Below are positions 26,489 to 35,100 of a stretch of 64,000 nt of DNA, one piece after another (the first letter of the stretch is position 1; each line of letters starts with the position of its first letter). The translations under genes and the position numbers were made by a program. Where the stretch lies: contig CAJUBU010000007.1 of the NCBI GenBank assembly GCA_910585095.1, positions 77,904 to 141,903 on the forward strand, written 5' to 3'. The notes under the pieces were generated by a model. That model saw only the letters and a list, made by a program, of their open reading frames with translations. It made no database searches and was not told the origin of the DNA. The stretch comes from an uncultured Lachnospira sp. (GTDB taxonomy: Bacteria > Bacillota > Clostridia > Lachnospirales > Lachnospiraceae).

Positions 26489-27811
26489 TTATTTATTCAA
26501 TACAAAATTTCGCGAATTGATTATATCGGAATCGTAAAAGTCACGCACCACCTCAACCACGCCATTTGTATCATATGTAATAATTTTAGGAAGTGTTCTG
26601 CTAAGAAATAAATAGATTCCTTCTGTAACAGAGTATGCGCCTATATTATAAAAAATCAACATATCTCCCTTATTGGGCTGTCCAATTGGTAAATTTTTGA
26701 CAAGAACGTCTGCCACTGTACACAATGAACCGCATATTGTCCATTTTGATTTTTCGTTGTCTATACTAGAATTTCTGTCATCTGTATTAACTTTTTCAAT
26801 ATCTGCACTTGATTTATTATCATTTCTATTAAGTTTTTTCGTATTGTCACGCAATTTTTCTAATAATCCATATGCTTTTACGATGGTGCCGTCTTTCTTT
26901 AAATACGCATATGCTGGAATTTTCATTGCCATAGTCTGTCCATAATAATTAATATGATTGATTCCTCCATCAATAATACAATATTGCTGCTCAGAATGAA
27001 CTTTGATATCAACAACCTTTGACACATATATGCCGCATGTCGCAACAAGATAACGTCCCATCTCTAAGGTAATATGATAATTCTTTTTTACTTTTTCCAG
27101 CTCTGTCAAAAATTCCTGTAGCCTCTCATAATTATTGTTGTAAGCATCCTCCCCAAAATAGGACACCATAAATCCCGGACCATACTCCAATTCTTTTACT
27201 GTAAAATCATACATACTTTTTAATTGTTCACAAAATGCCTCAAGTTCCTGCAATTCTTTTATATTGATTTCTGCTTTCTTTTTTTGTGTTCCTGAATAAT
27301 ATTGTATTCCAATAATATCTATATAAGGATAATCGGCTCTGTTCTCAATAATTTTTTCAATTTCTACTGAATCCAGCCCAAATTGATTTTTACTGGTAAG
27401 CCTTAAAAGAACAGAAATTTTAATATTTCTTATTTGAACGCAACTGCAAAGCATATTCCATTGTTCCATTGATTCTATTGTATATACGCCAACACCGCCG
27501 CATTCGTCCATCACATACTCCATGTCGCTTTGTTTCTTATAAACACCTGATAATACAATGGATGACATATCTACATTTTCACGCCTGCATATAGCAAACT
27601 CTCCTGGCGAACAAACTTCAAACTTTGACACCAATGACTTGAGCGCGTCCACAAGAAATGGATTTGCTTTCATTGCATAACAAAGCGTAATATCTTCTCC
27701 CAGTATTTTTTGTATATCACCAATTCTTTTACAAAGTTCTTCTTTATCAAAAATGTACAGTGGTGTGCCATGCAGCTTTGCCAGTTCCTCTATTTTTTCC
27801 TCACGAATCAT
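26489..27811 (-). CDS. Fold-III PLP-dependent amino acid decarboxylase
   Basis: A 440-residue alanine-racemase-fold decarboxylase of the diaminopimelate/ornithine type. The PLP lysine is in CYAMKANPF near residue 50. IQYYSGTQKKK replaces the usual HCGS loop. Glu/Gly contacts lie in YGPGFMVSYFGED. The second-subunit site is CGSLCTVADVL with GAYSVTEGIYLF near the end. A low-complexity insert rich in Asn, Asp and Ser (about residues 325-350) interrupts the C-terminal barrel. Form and context resemble the decarboxylases that accompany an acyl-CoA ligase and carrier protein in exosortase-A loci. The start at 27811 follows GGAGG. Not lysA: no other lysine gene is near. Confidence 0.87.
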   Translation of the reverse strand: MIREEKIEELAKLHGTPLYIFDKEELCKRIGDIQKILGEDITLCYAMKANPFLVDALKSLVSKFEVCSPGEFAICRRENVDMSSIVLSGVYKKQSDMEYVMDECGGVGVYTIESMEQWNMLCSCVQIRNIKISVLLRLTSKNQFGLDSVEIEKIIENRADYPYIDIIGIQYYSGTQKKKAEINIKELQELEAFCEQLKSMYDFTVKELEYGPGFMVSYFGEDAYNNNYERLQEFLTELEKVKKNYHITLEMGRYLVATCGIYVSKVVDIKVHSEQQYCIIDGGINHINYYGQTMAMKIPAYAYLKKDGTIVKAYGLLEKLRDNTKKLNRNDNKSSADIEKVNTDDRNSSIDNEKSKWTICGSLCTVADVLVKNLPIGQPNKGDMLIFYNIGAYSVTEGIYLFLSRTLPKIITYDTNGVVEVVRDFYDSDIINSRNFVLNK

Positions 27812-27841
27812 TCCTTTAGCCTCCAAATTGACATATCCATG

Positions 27842-29371
27842 CTACGTTTCATCATATTTTCCTATAAGCTGTTTTCTATCTATCTTGCCATTTTTTGTAA
27901 CAGGCATAGATTCCACCTTTACAAAATCTTGAGGAAGCATAAACTTTGGCAATTTTGCTAAAAGCGTGTGTGTTATTGCCTTCTTATCAGCTTCCCCTTC
28001 ATAAAAACCAATAATAAGCTGCTTTTTTTCATCATAGATACAACATGCTCTGACAACGCCGTCAGCGGCATTAATTGCCGTATCAATTTCTCCTAGTTCA
28101 ATCCTATGCCCATTATGTTTAATCTGAAAATCCTTGCGTGATGAAAAACACAACTCTTTCTTCTCATTATAATATCCCAAATCGCCAGTTCTATATATAA
28201 TTTCTATATATTTGTCATTAAGAGGATTCTGCACAAATGCCTCTTTTGTTTTTTCCGAATTATTATAATATCCCAGTGTAACGGATGTTCCAGAAACACA
28301 TATCTCACCAATTTTATGACAATCCTGCTCTGTGATAAGCTCATCTTTTTCATCTAACAAAAATACACGCTCATTTGGAAAGGCTTTGCCTATTGGCAAT
28401 GTCTCATCCAATTCAAATGCTCTGTCAACAACGTAATATGTACAGTTGCATGTTATCTCCGTAGGACCATAAACATTGACAAACATCGCATCTGGATAAG
28501 CCGCCCTCCACAAATTCAAATGCTTGATTGGCATCACTTCACCTGAAAAAATAACTTTGTTAATGCTGCTTGGCGTTTTGTAATCAAAACCATTTAGCGT
28601 TGTGACAATGCACAGCGCTGAAACTGCCCAAATAAGCGTTGTGACATGATTGTTATCCAGATAGTCAAGCAGTCTTGTTGGAAATGAAAACATCGACTTT
28701 GGTATAATTTGTATGGTTGCTCCACATTTTAAGCCTGAATAAATATCTTTAACCGACACATCAAAATCAAACGGCGCCTGATTTCCTATAATATCCTCTG
28801 ATGAAATTCCAAACTGTTTTGTAAAGCAATCAATAAAATCCATAACACTGCGATGATTTACAATAACGCCTTTTGGGACTCCCGTTGAACCTGATGTGAA
28901 AATTGCATAAAGCGGGTCTATATCTAACGCTTGCTCTCGGATTTTTTTAAGCTGTATATATTCTTCTTTGGAAGCTGTATATTTTATAAATTCTTCTATT
29001 TTAAGGACATTTCCTTCAAACCCTAATTTTTCCTGCTTTTTTGCAGACTTTTCATCAACAATCAGCATATCCGCTCCCAATGTATGAATAATACTGTTAA
29101 TTCGGTCAACTGGGTAAGATGGGTCTAATAAAACATAAAAGCAGCCTGCTGTCGCTATACCAAGAAAGGCAGCTAACGTTTTACAGCTTTTTTCCATATA
29201 AACGGGGACTGCATGTCTTTGTCTGGCATAGGGCAATAAGGCGGCGGCTATATTTTTAGAATAATAAAGCAATTCCTTGTAAGTCATTGACAATTTATCA
29301 TCCGCAACCGCTGTTTTTTCTGGAAACAAGACAGCAGAATTTTCAAGGTATTCTATAACATTTTTTGACAT
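27842..29371 (-). CDS. Stand-alone amino acid adenylation enzyme (DltA/NRPS A-domain type)
   Basis: A 509-residue ANL-superfamily enzyme that activates an amino acid as its AMP ester and loads it on a carrier protein. The core motifs are present: YAIFTSGSTGVPKGVIV (A3), FDFDVSVKDIY with the Asp that binds the amino group (A4), NVYGPTEITCNCTYY (A5), YRTGDLGYY (A7) and the catalytic Lys in KNGKIDRKQL (A10). Size and form resemble DltA, but no dltB or dltD follows; instead a decarboxylase and a carrier protein do, 30 bp and about 1.5 kb downstream. The ATG follows AGAAAGGA. Substrate specificity cannot be read reliably by eye. Confidence 0.9.
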   Translation of the reverse strand: MSKNVIEYLENSAVLFPEKTAVADDKLSMTYKELLYYSKNIAAALLPYARQRHAVPVYMEKSCKTLAAFLGIATAGCFYVLLDPSYPVDRINSIIHTLGADMLIVDEKSAKKQEKLGFEGNVLKIEEFIKYTASKEEYIQLKKIREQALDIDPLYAIFTSGSTGVPKGVIVNHRSVMDFIDCFTKQFGISSEDIIGNQAPFDFDVSVKDIYSGLKCGATIQIIPKSMFSFPTRLLDYLDNNHVTTLIWAVSALCIVTTLNGFDYKTPSSINKVIFSGEVMPIKHLNLWRAAYPDAMFVNVYGPTEITCNCTYYVVDRAFELDETLPIGKAFPNERVFLLDEKDELITEQDCHKIGEICVSGTSVTLGYYNNSEKTKEAFVQNPLNDKYIEIIYRTGDLGYYNEKKELCFSSRKDFQIKHNGHRIELGEIDTAINAADGVVRACCIYDEKKQLIIGFYEGEADKKAITHTLLAKLPKFMLPQDFVKVESMPVTKNGKIDRKQLIGKYDET

Positions 29372-29471
29372 AACTATCCTTTCTTATATAATTATAGTAT
29401 AAATTTTTGGTATTTCTTATATATAAATTTATGGTATAATAACCACAGGAAGCTGTGGCATAAAAGGTTGA

Positions 29472-29591
29472 TTCACAAATTTCTGGCTTTTCATTATGTA
29501 TATACGATATAATATCCTCTATGAAACTATAATATAAAAATTTATTTCATAAACTTCTGGCTTTTTACTTTGTATATATAATATAATAATC
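29472..29591 (+). promoter_or_regulatory. Duplicated 46-bp promoter-like unit
   Basis: Units at 29472-29517 and 29546-29591 share TTCTGGCTTTT and a terminal ATATAATA box, roughly 80 percent identical and 74 bp apart. Each ends with a TATAAT-like -10. They lie 70-190 bp before a small membrane-protein gene. The rest of the 286-bp gap 29372-29658 is AT-rich with no coding signal. Confidence 0.5.
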
Positions 29592-29658
29592 ATAGCATAA
29601 ATGGAATTTTTAAATTTACAATGAATTTTGACTTACACAAAACGAAAGGACTTTATTT

Positions 29659-29868
29659 ATGAACAATCATTCAAAAATCAAAAGACTTGGAGCTTTAACA
29701 GTCGTTATCCTGTGGATAAGTCTTTTAATTATAACCCTAATCGTATCCTTTATTGATACCGAAAATATGAAAAAATTATTTACTGGTTTAATTATAACGG
29801 ATATTGGTCTTCCTATCGTTGCATATGCAATGATGTTAGCATACAAATATATGTCTGGTAAAAAATAA
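29659..29868 (+). CDS. Small two-helix membrane protein
   Basis: A 69-residue protein with two hydrophobic helices (about 10-31 and 40-62) and basic ends (NNHSKIKR, YMSGKK). No recognised family. GAAAGGAC is a good ribosome site. It is preceded by two promoter-like repeats and followed within 3 bp of its stop by a large hairpin. Confidence 0.7.
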   Translation: MNNHSKIKRLGALTVVILWISLLIITLIVSFIDTENMKKLFTGLIITDIGLPIVAYAMMLAYKYMSGKK

Positions 29869-29870
29869 AA

Positions 29871-29973
29871 GAGGCTGTTGCAAAAAGAATTTTAAGTACT
29901 ATATATAGTTTTAATTTACCCTTATAACTACTATATATAGAATCAAAGTTCTATTTTGCGACAGCCCCTTCTC
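29871..29973. repeat. Large hairpin repeat with terminal inverted arms
   Basis: GGCTGTTGCAAAA (29873-29885) pairs with TTTTGCGACAGCC (29954-29966), flanked by GAG/CTC. The interior has TACTATATATAG twice. It shares its arms with the structures at 19528, 54480 and 57001. Position right after a gene end suggests transcription termination or RNA stabilisation. Confidence 0.7.
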
Positions 29974-30047
29974 ATTAATATAAAGCGACTTGTAACAACC
30001 ATTAAATAGACATTTAAAACCACAAAATTCCTTAAACAAAACAAAAT

Positions 30048-30587
30048 TTATCTACACAATTCAACGGTATCTATTTCTTTTACAGGAAATGTTATTTTTA
30101 CTAATCCTATTGAAATAAATTTTCCACTGATTTTTTTGAACTCATGTAAAAGCAAATTACTTGCTTTGTAAAACACGTTATCATCCTCTTCTTCTGTAAG
30201 TGCAAGTGTACAATGTGGTACCCAATTATCTGGAGAATACCATTTCCAGCCAGTGGTGTCAAACTCATTTAAACACTCATGCAATTCTTGATGAAATTGG
30301 TACATACTTTTATTCATTATCGGTGAAGCAAAAATTGTTTTGGTATCCGTAAACATTCCAATAGAACCAATATATGCAGGCAATATTTTATGATTTTGTG
30401 CAAATTTTTTTAATTGTTCTATACATTTTTTCTCATCCACATCATTAAAGCAAGCTAATGTAAGATGTGGTCTTGTTTTCCATTCCAAAAATTTTGTGCT
30501 TAAATGTTCGTCGGCTACTCTTTGTGCCAAATACAAAAGCTTCTTTTCCGTTTCTGCATCATAATATAATTCTACTGCATATTTCAT
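30048..30587 (-). CDS. 2H phosphoesterase (2'-5' RNA ligase family)
   Basis: A 179-residue protein with the two HxT motifs of the 2H superfamily, HLTLAC near residue 44 and HCTLAL near residue 125, which form a cyclic-phosphodiesterase or RNA-end-processing site. Bacterial members (ThpR/LigT type) act on 2'-5' linked or cyclic phosphodiesters; the natural substrate is uncertain. The start at 30587 follows AAGGTG. It lies 76 bp downstream of purA on the same strand. Confidence 0.87.
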   Translation of the reverse strand: MKYAVELYYDAETEKKLLYLAQRVADEHLSTKFLEWKTRPHLTLACFNDVDEKKCIEQLKKFAQNHKILPAYIGSIGMFTDTKTIFASPIMNKSMYQFHQELHECLNEFDTTGWKWYSPDNWVPHCTLALTEEEDDNVFYKASNLLLHEFKKISGKFISIGLVKITFPVKEIDTVELCR

Positions 30588-30663
30588 TCTTTTCACCTTA
30601 CTTATTTCCACTTTGCATATCTAAAAAATTCCACTCGCAATATAACTTTAACATCATAATTTT

Positions 30664-31959
30664 TTACTTACAATAAGCGCTTTTTCTATAAATAATCTCA
30701 TGTCTTCCCGGTCCGTTTGAAACCATTGTAATTGGAGCTTCTATCTCTTGTTCAATGGCTTCAATATATGCCCTACACTCAACTGGCAAATCTTCATATT
30801 TTGTGATTCCTCTGATATCGGATTTCCAGCCCTTAAACGTTTTTAATACTGGTTTTGCTTTTTCAAGCTCTACTGTTGTAGGAAAATCTTTTGTAACTTT
30901 TCCATCAATTTCATATCCAACACACATTGGTATCTCGTCAAGATAACCCAATACATCAATAACGGTAAGCGCTACTTGTGTTGTTCCCTGCATCCGAACA
31001 CCGTAACGGGTTGCCACCGCATCAAACCAGCCCATTCTTCTTGGTCTGCCTGTTGTAGCGCCAAACTCTCCGCCATCACCGCCGCGTTTTCTCAACTCAT
31101 CAGCTTCTTCACCAAATATTTCACTGACAAATCCACCTGCTCCAACCGCAGAAGAATAGGCCTTGACAACTGTAATAACATCCGTAATCGCACTAGCTGG
31201 AATACCCGCGCCAACTGCACCATAGGAAGCAAGTGTTGATGAAGATGTAACCATCGGATAAATCCCATGGTCTGGGTCTTTCAATGAACCGAGTTGTCCT
31301 TCAAGAAGGATTCTTTTTCCTTCTTTTAATGCCTTATGTAAAAATGCTGATGTATCACATACATAAGGTTCCACCATTGCCTTATATTCCATCAATGTAT
31401 TAAATATTTCATCTTCTTTTAAAAGTGGTTTATGATAAAGATGCTCTAATAGACAATTTTTAATCGTACAAATATTAGCAACTTTATCCTTTAAATCGGT
31501 CTCACTTCCAAAAAGCTCACTAACCTGAAACCCAATTTTAGCATACTTGTCTGAATAAAAAGGCGCAATACCAGACTTTGTAGAGCCAAACGACTTCCCT
31601 GCCAGTCTTGCCTCCTCATATGTATCAAAATCTACATGATATGGCATAAGAATCTGTGCTCTGTCAGATACAAGAATTTTAGGCATTGGAACATTTCGTT
31701 CTACAAGACTGTTAATCTCTTTCACTAGATATGGTATATTAAGTGCTACACCATTTCCTATAATACTTGTTGTGTGATTGTAAAACACACCTGATGGTAA
31801 AAGATGAAGTGCAAATTTACCATAATTATTAATAATTGTATGTCCTGCATTGCTTCCGCCTTGAAATCTTACTATAATATCGGATTCTTCTGCAAGCATA
31901 TCTGTAATCTTGCCTTTGCCCTCATCACCCCAGTTGGCACCAACAATTGCTTTTACCAT
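30664..31959 (-). CDS. purA: Adenylosuccinate synthetase
   Basis: Converts IMP and aspartate to adenylosuccinate with GTP, the first committed step to AMP. It is 431 residues. Hallmarks: GANWGDEGKGKITD (P-loop), GGSNAGHTI, KAYSSAVGAGGFVSE and TTGRPRRMGWFDA. The start at 31959 follows GAATGGAGGAA; 24 residues of open frame upstream are untranslated leader. It is apart from purB-purF-purC at 46.7-50.7 kb. Confidence 0.97.
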   Translation of the reverse strand: MVKAIVGANWGDEGKGKITDMLAEESDIIVRFQGGSNAGHTIINNYGKFALHLLPSGVFYNHTTSIIGNGVALNIPYLVKEINSLVERNVPMPKILVSDRAQILMPYHVDFDTYEEARLAGKSFGSTKSGIAPFYSDKYAKIGFQVSELFGSETDLKDKVANICTIKNCLLEHLYHKPLLKEDEIFNTLMEYKAMVEPYVCDTSAFLHKALKEGKRILLEGQLGSLKDPDHGIYPMVTSSSTLASYGAVGAGIPASAITDVITVVKAYSSAVGAGGFVSEIFGEEADELRKRGGDGGEFGATTGRPRRMGWFDAVATRYGVRMQGTTQVALTVIDVLGYLDEIPMCVGYEIDGKVTKDFPTTVELEKAKPVLKTFKGWKSDIRGITKYEDLPVECRAYIEAIEQEIEAPITMVSNGPGRHEIIYRKSAYCK

Positions 31960-32204
31960 AAATTCCTCCATTCTGTTGCGTTTCATCATATATAAATACA
32001 TAATTTGTCTTATACCAATCAAACACAACACTTAAATTTAAATCGATTATCGTTTTCTTTTCATATGATTGTTATTCAATCAAGACAACAACCATTTTAT
32101 AGTATAATACCATAATATATAATTTGCAATCAAAGAATAATATTGATATATTAATTAATATTACTATATAAATGAATACTGCTATATGAATTGAATATCA
32201 CCAT

Positions 32205-32302
32205 ATGAATAATACAGTATAATTGTATTTCTACTTCATCTATATAAGTAGTAAATGAATCAACAAAATTTATGAATAATACTGTATAATTGTATTTCTA
32301 CT
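32205..32302 (+). promoter_or_regulatory. Duplicated 31-bp promoter-like unit before C39 peptidase
   Basis: 32205-32235 and 32272-32302 are identical except one base; each contains GTATAATTG, a TATAAT-type -10. The spacing is 67 bp. The 374-bp region 31960-32333 otherwise holds only AT-rich near-repeats (ATATGAAT variants). Confidence 0.55.
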
Positions 32303-32333
32303 CACGAAAATGAAAGGGGTAAATTTATCAATT

Positions 32334-33140
32334 ATGAAGAATATTGTACTTAAAAGAATATTGCTAATATCCTCTACTTTGGCTCTTATTGTTACGATTT
32401 ATATATGTGTTGAAGAAGTCAAAAAAAGAAATACACCAACCGATTTTAAAGTATCTGTTATATCACAGCAGGAAACTTCTTCTGTTGATACATCAAAATA
32501 TTCCAGCAATATCATTCTCACAACAGCAGCAGAAAATGATATTGCCTTTAACCAAGCTGTTGAACTTGATGTTCCCTTTGTCAATCAAAATCCAGAACTT
32601 CCTACAGGGTGTGAAATCACATCGCTTACCTCTGTTCTTCTTTACTTAGGATTTAATATTGATAAACAAACACTTGCTAAAAATTATCTCCCCATGAGCA
32701 ATGAAACAGGTGATGGCATGTTTATTAACTATTTTTTTGGTTCTCCTTGGCAAACGAGTGGAATGGGATGTTTTGCGCCAACTATTGTGACAGCCGCCAA
32801 CCATTTTTTAAAAGATAATCAATCCGACAAACAAGCTTACTCTATCAGTTATTCTTCTGTCAATACGCTTTTTTCTGAATTATCAAATGGAAATCCTGTA
32901 ATTGTATGGACAAGCTTTAACTATGATGAAAAAGAAGTAACTTATAAAGATATTGCACAACCTGATGGAAACCATTTTTCATGGCCTTCCTATGAACATT
33001 GTGTTGTATTAAGCGGATATAACCTTGAAAATAACACGGTCATTCTTACGGACCCAACTTATGGTATTGTACAACGCAACCTAGATGATTTCACTTATTT
33101 TTATCAAAAATATTTTTATCAGGCAGTTGTGATAAAATAG
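32334..33140 (+). CDS. Membrane-anchored C39-like cysteine peptidase
   Basis: A 268-residue protein with a single N-terminal anchor (about 8-25) and an extracellular papain-like C39-type domain. The catalytic Cys is in PTGCEITSL, His in HCVVLSGY and Asp in LTDPTYGI. Stand-alone C39_2 domains are widespread in Clostridia and may cleave secreted peptides or wall proteins; this one has no ABC-transporter domain, so it is not a bacteriocin exporter. The start at 32334 is the better fit to AAAGGGG, though that spacing (about 12) is long; an ATG at 32310 overlaps the site. Confidence 0.82.
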   Translation: MKNIVLKRILLISSTLALIVTIYICVEEVKKRNTPTDFKVSVISQQETSSVDTSKYSSNIILTTAAENDIAFNQAVELDVPFVNQNPELPTGCEITSLTSVLLYLGFNIDKQTLAKNYLPMSNETGDGMFINYFFGSPWQTSGMGCFAPTIVTAANHFLKDNQSDKQAYSISYSSVNTLFSELSNGNPVIVWTSFNYDEKEVTYKDIAQPDGNHFSWPSYEHCVVLSGYNLENNTVILTDPTYGIVQRNLDDFTYFYQKYFYQAVVIK

Positions 33141-33210
33141 ACAAGACAAACTTTTGACCTTTAAACAGTATACTTTTCTAACAAGGTCAAATATATTTTT
33201 ATGGCATCTA

Positions 33211-33249
33211 AAAAGTTACAAGTATCATAAAATGTTACTTGTAACTTTT
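33211..33249. terminator. Bidirectional terminator
   Basis: AAAAGTTACAAGTA (33211-33224) pairs with TACTTGTAACTTTT (33236-33249), with A- and T-runs on both sides, between the convergent C39 peptidase and nicotinamidase genes. Confidence 0.85.
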
Positions 33250-33264
33250 AAATCATCCTTTTAT

Positions 33265-33774
33265 TTACTCTCCAACAATTTGAATCTGGCACATTTTCAT
33301 TGTCTCTAAAGCAGCTTTGTGCGTCTGTGGCGTCACACCTGCACAACAACTAGCGTCCACTGTAATCTCAACATCTGGAAACATTGCCTTTAAAATAAGC
33401 GCATTGCTGACTACACATATATCTGTACAAAGTCCAACCAATTCAATCGCTTCAAAATCTTTTATATCATTCCAGTGTGTCCATCCAAAAGTAGGTTTAT
33501 TGATATACTCTGCACCTTCAATCTCCAAACCTTCTGCAATTTCCCAGCCTTTTGTACCAATAATACAATGCTTAACTGGCAATTTTTTGCCTTCAGGTGT
33601 CTCTAAATAATTTTCTTCATGCGTATCTCTTGTAAAAATAATCCGTTCTTTTGCATTGTGATATTGTCTAATCTTATTTTTTACTTTTTCAACAATCTGC
33701 TGTGCTTCCTTTGTCCCTAACGAACCATCAATAAAATCATTTTGCATATCCACTACAATCAGCGTTTTTTTCAT
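33265..33774 (-). CDS. Isochorismatase-family nicotinamidase
   Basis: A 169-residue cysteine hydrolase of the isochorismatase fold; nicotinamidase (nicotinamide to nicotinate for NAD salvage) is the likeliest activity. The triad is visible: Asp in VVDMQNDFI, Lys in INKPTFGW, and Cys in LVGLCTDICVVSNAL. The start at 33774 follows GGAGGG. The tRNA-Thr gene lies 25 bp upstream on the same strand. Confidence 0.9.
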   Translation of the reverse strand: MKKTLIVVDMQNDFIDGSLGTKEAQQIVEKVKNKIRQYHNAKERIIFTRDTHEENYLETPEGKKLPVKHCIIGTKGWEIAEGLEIEGAEYINKPTFGWTHWNDIKDFEAIELVGLCTDICVVSNALILKAMFPDVEITVDASCCAGVTPQTHKAALETMKMCQIQIVGE

Positions 33775-33798
33775 AACAGCCCTCCAAAAAACACAAAA

Positions 33799-33871
33799 AG
33801 CTACTAACGGGAGTTGAACCCGTGACCTCAACATTACCAATGTTGCGCTCTACCTCCTGAGCTATAGTAGC
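33799..33871 (-). tRNA. tRNA-Thr (GGT)
   Basis: A 73-nt cloverleaf. Acceptor arms GCTACTA/TAGTAGC pair fully; the anticodon loop is TTGGTAA with anticodon GGT on a CAACA/TGTTG stem; the T-loop is GGGTTCAACTCCC. The CCA is not encoded. Confidence 0.96.
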
Positions 33872-34069
33872 AAATAATAAACGACCTTTATAAGCCATCT
33901 TTATATTAAACAATAGGGCAGTTTGAAATATTTTCCCTGCCCTTTCTGGTAAACTATATTATAAATTTTTGTTTTTGTCAAGAACCACAAAGCATCTTTT
34001 ACTGTACTTTATAAATTAAGTAATTCAACTAGTATAAATTGTAACAATTCAACCTTTTTACCGAACCAA

Positions 34070-34771
34070 TTACCACATCTTTTTAATGCGTTCATAATTT
34101 TCCTTTGTAATCAGCGCATCTTTTAAAATTCCATCAAACTTTACGATATAAGTCCATCGACCATAGGGTTCAATCCTTGAAATTTTCATCATATTGATAA
34201 TATATGATTTATGACTTCTAAGATAAGTTGATGAATCAAGTTTTTCTTCTATCTCTGCCATTGACATCGAAGTTGTATAATCGCCCCCATCATCTGTAAA
34301 AATATGTGTTGCATTATTTTCACGTTCAATAAAAACAATCTTTGCTATATCAATAAAGCTTATGCTTTCCTTGCCTTTAATAATCAGTCGTTTGCTGTCG
34401 CTGTCATCTTTCTTTTTTGCTGCAATTCGCTCTAATGTATGTGTTATTCGTTCTATGTCAAACGGTTTTACAAGATAATCAAACGCATAAATTGAAAAGG
34501 CATCGGACATATATTCTGAATGAGCTGTTGCAAAGATTATTTTTGTATATGGTGCCATATCCATAATTACTTTGGCAAGGTCTACCCCACTGCTGCCTTT
34601 TAACTCAATATCAATAAACACAACCTGAGGCTTGTGTGCATTAAACTGCATCAAAGCCTCAGTCATATTATCACTTGTAGCAACAACCTCATATTCGCTG
34701 TTTTTTTCTATTACTCGCTGCAATATCATAATAATTCGCGGTTCATCGTCCACAATCATCACTTTAATCAT
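34070..34771 (-). CDS. LytTR-family response regulator
   Basis: A 233-residue regulator. The receiver (1-120) has VDDEPR and phospho-acceptor Asp in VVFIDIELKGSSG, with KPFD at about 103. The LytTR DNA-binding domain (about 135-232) contains TYLRSHKSYIINM. Its ATG overlaps the stop of the preceding basic-protein gene (ATGA), so it is the last gene of the floA run. The nearest kinase in the same strand run is the GHKL kinase after sigH, a plausible partner separated by the flotillin genes. Confidence 0.92.
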   Translation of the reverse strand: MIKVMIVDDEPRIIMILQRVIEKNSEYEVVATSDNMTEALMQFNAHKPQVVFIDIELKGSSGVDLAKVIMDMAPYTKIIFATAHSEYMSDAFSIYAFDYLVKPFDIERITHTLERIAAKKKDDSDSKRLIIKGKESISFIDIAKIVFIERENNATHIFTDDGGDYTTSMSMAEIEEKLDSSTYLRSHKSYIINMMKISRIEPYGRWTYIVKFDGILKDALITKENYERIKKMW

Positions 34772-35100
34772 GAATTTCCTCTTCTACGACGCCTTTTTCT
34801 CATCGATATAGGTTTTGACAATATCTCTGACATAATAACCATTTGTCTAAGCCGATTTCTTCTGTCACTGTCCGATATTATATCATTTTTTGATGTATTT
34901 GACAAAACTTGTTTCGATTGTTTGATGACAATATTATCCTTTTTATCCTGTGACCTATTGGATTTATCATTATCCACCGTTTTTGCAATCTTAGAACGAA
35001 TATGAACATTCTTTTCCATCTGTGCTCTTTTCGCTCTCAATCGGTCTTTTGTCTCTTGTATACGAACGCTGTACGGAACTTCTAATCTCTTATTGTTCAC
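34768..35100 (-). CDS. Small basic hypothetical protein
   Basis: A 110-residue, very basic and probably largely disordered protein (RLRAKRAQMEKN, MRKRRRRRGNS at the end) of unknown family. GTG at 35100 is chosen because GAGGGTG lies six bases upstream; it overlaps the floA 3' end by 11 bp and the LytTR start by 4 bp. The tight overlaps argue that it is real and translated with its neighbours. Nucleic-acid or membrane-surface binding is possible from charge alone. Confidence 0.7.
   Translation of the reverse strand: MNNKRLEVPYSVRIQETKDRLRAKRAQMEKNVHIRSKIAKTVDNDKSNRSQDKKDNIVIKQSKQVLSNTSKNDIISDSDRRNRLRQMVIMSEILSKPISMRKRRRRRGNS

Noticed and set aside
26489..27811. lysA (diaminopimelate decarboxylase)
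   Set aside because: The HCGS loop and C-terminal substrate motif differ, and the neighbours are carrier-protein genes, not lysine genes.
27842..29371. Adenylation gene as dltA of a D-alanylation operon
   Set aside because: No dltB/dltD follows; a PLP decarboxylase sits between it and the carrier protein.
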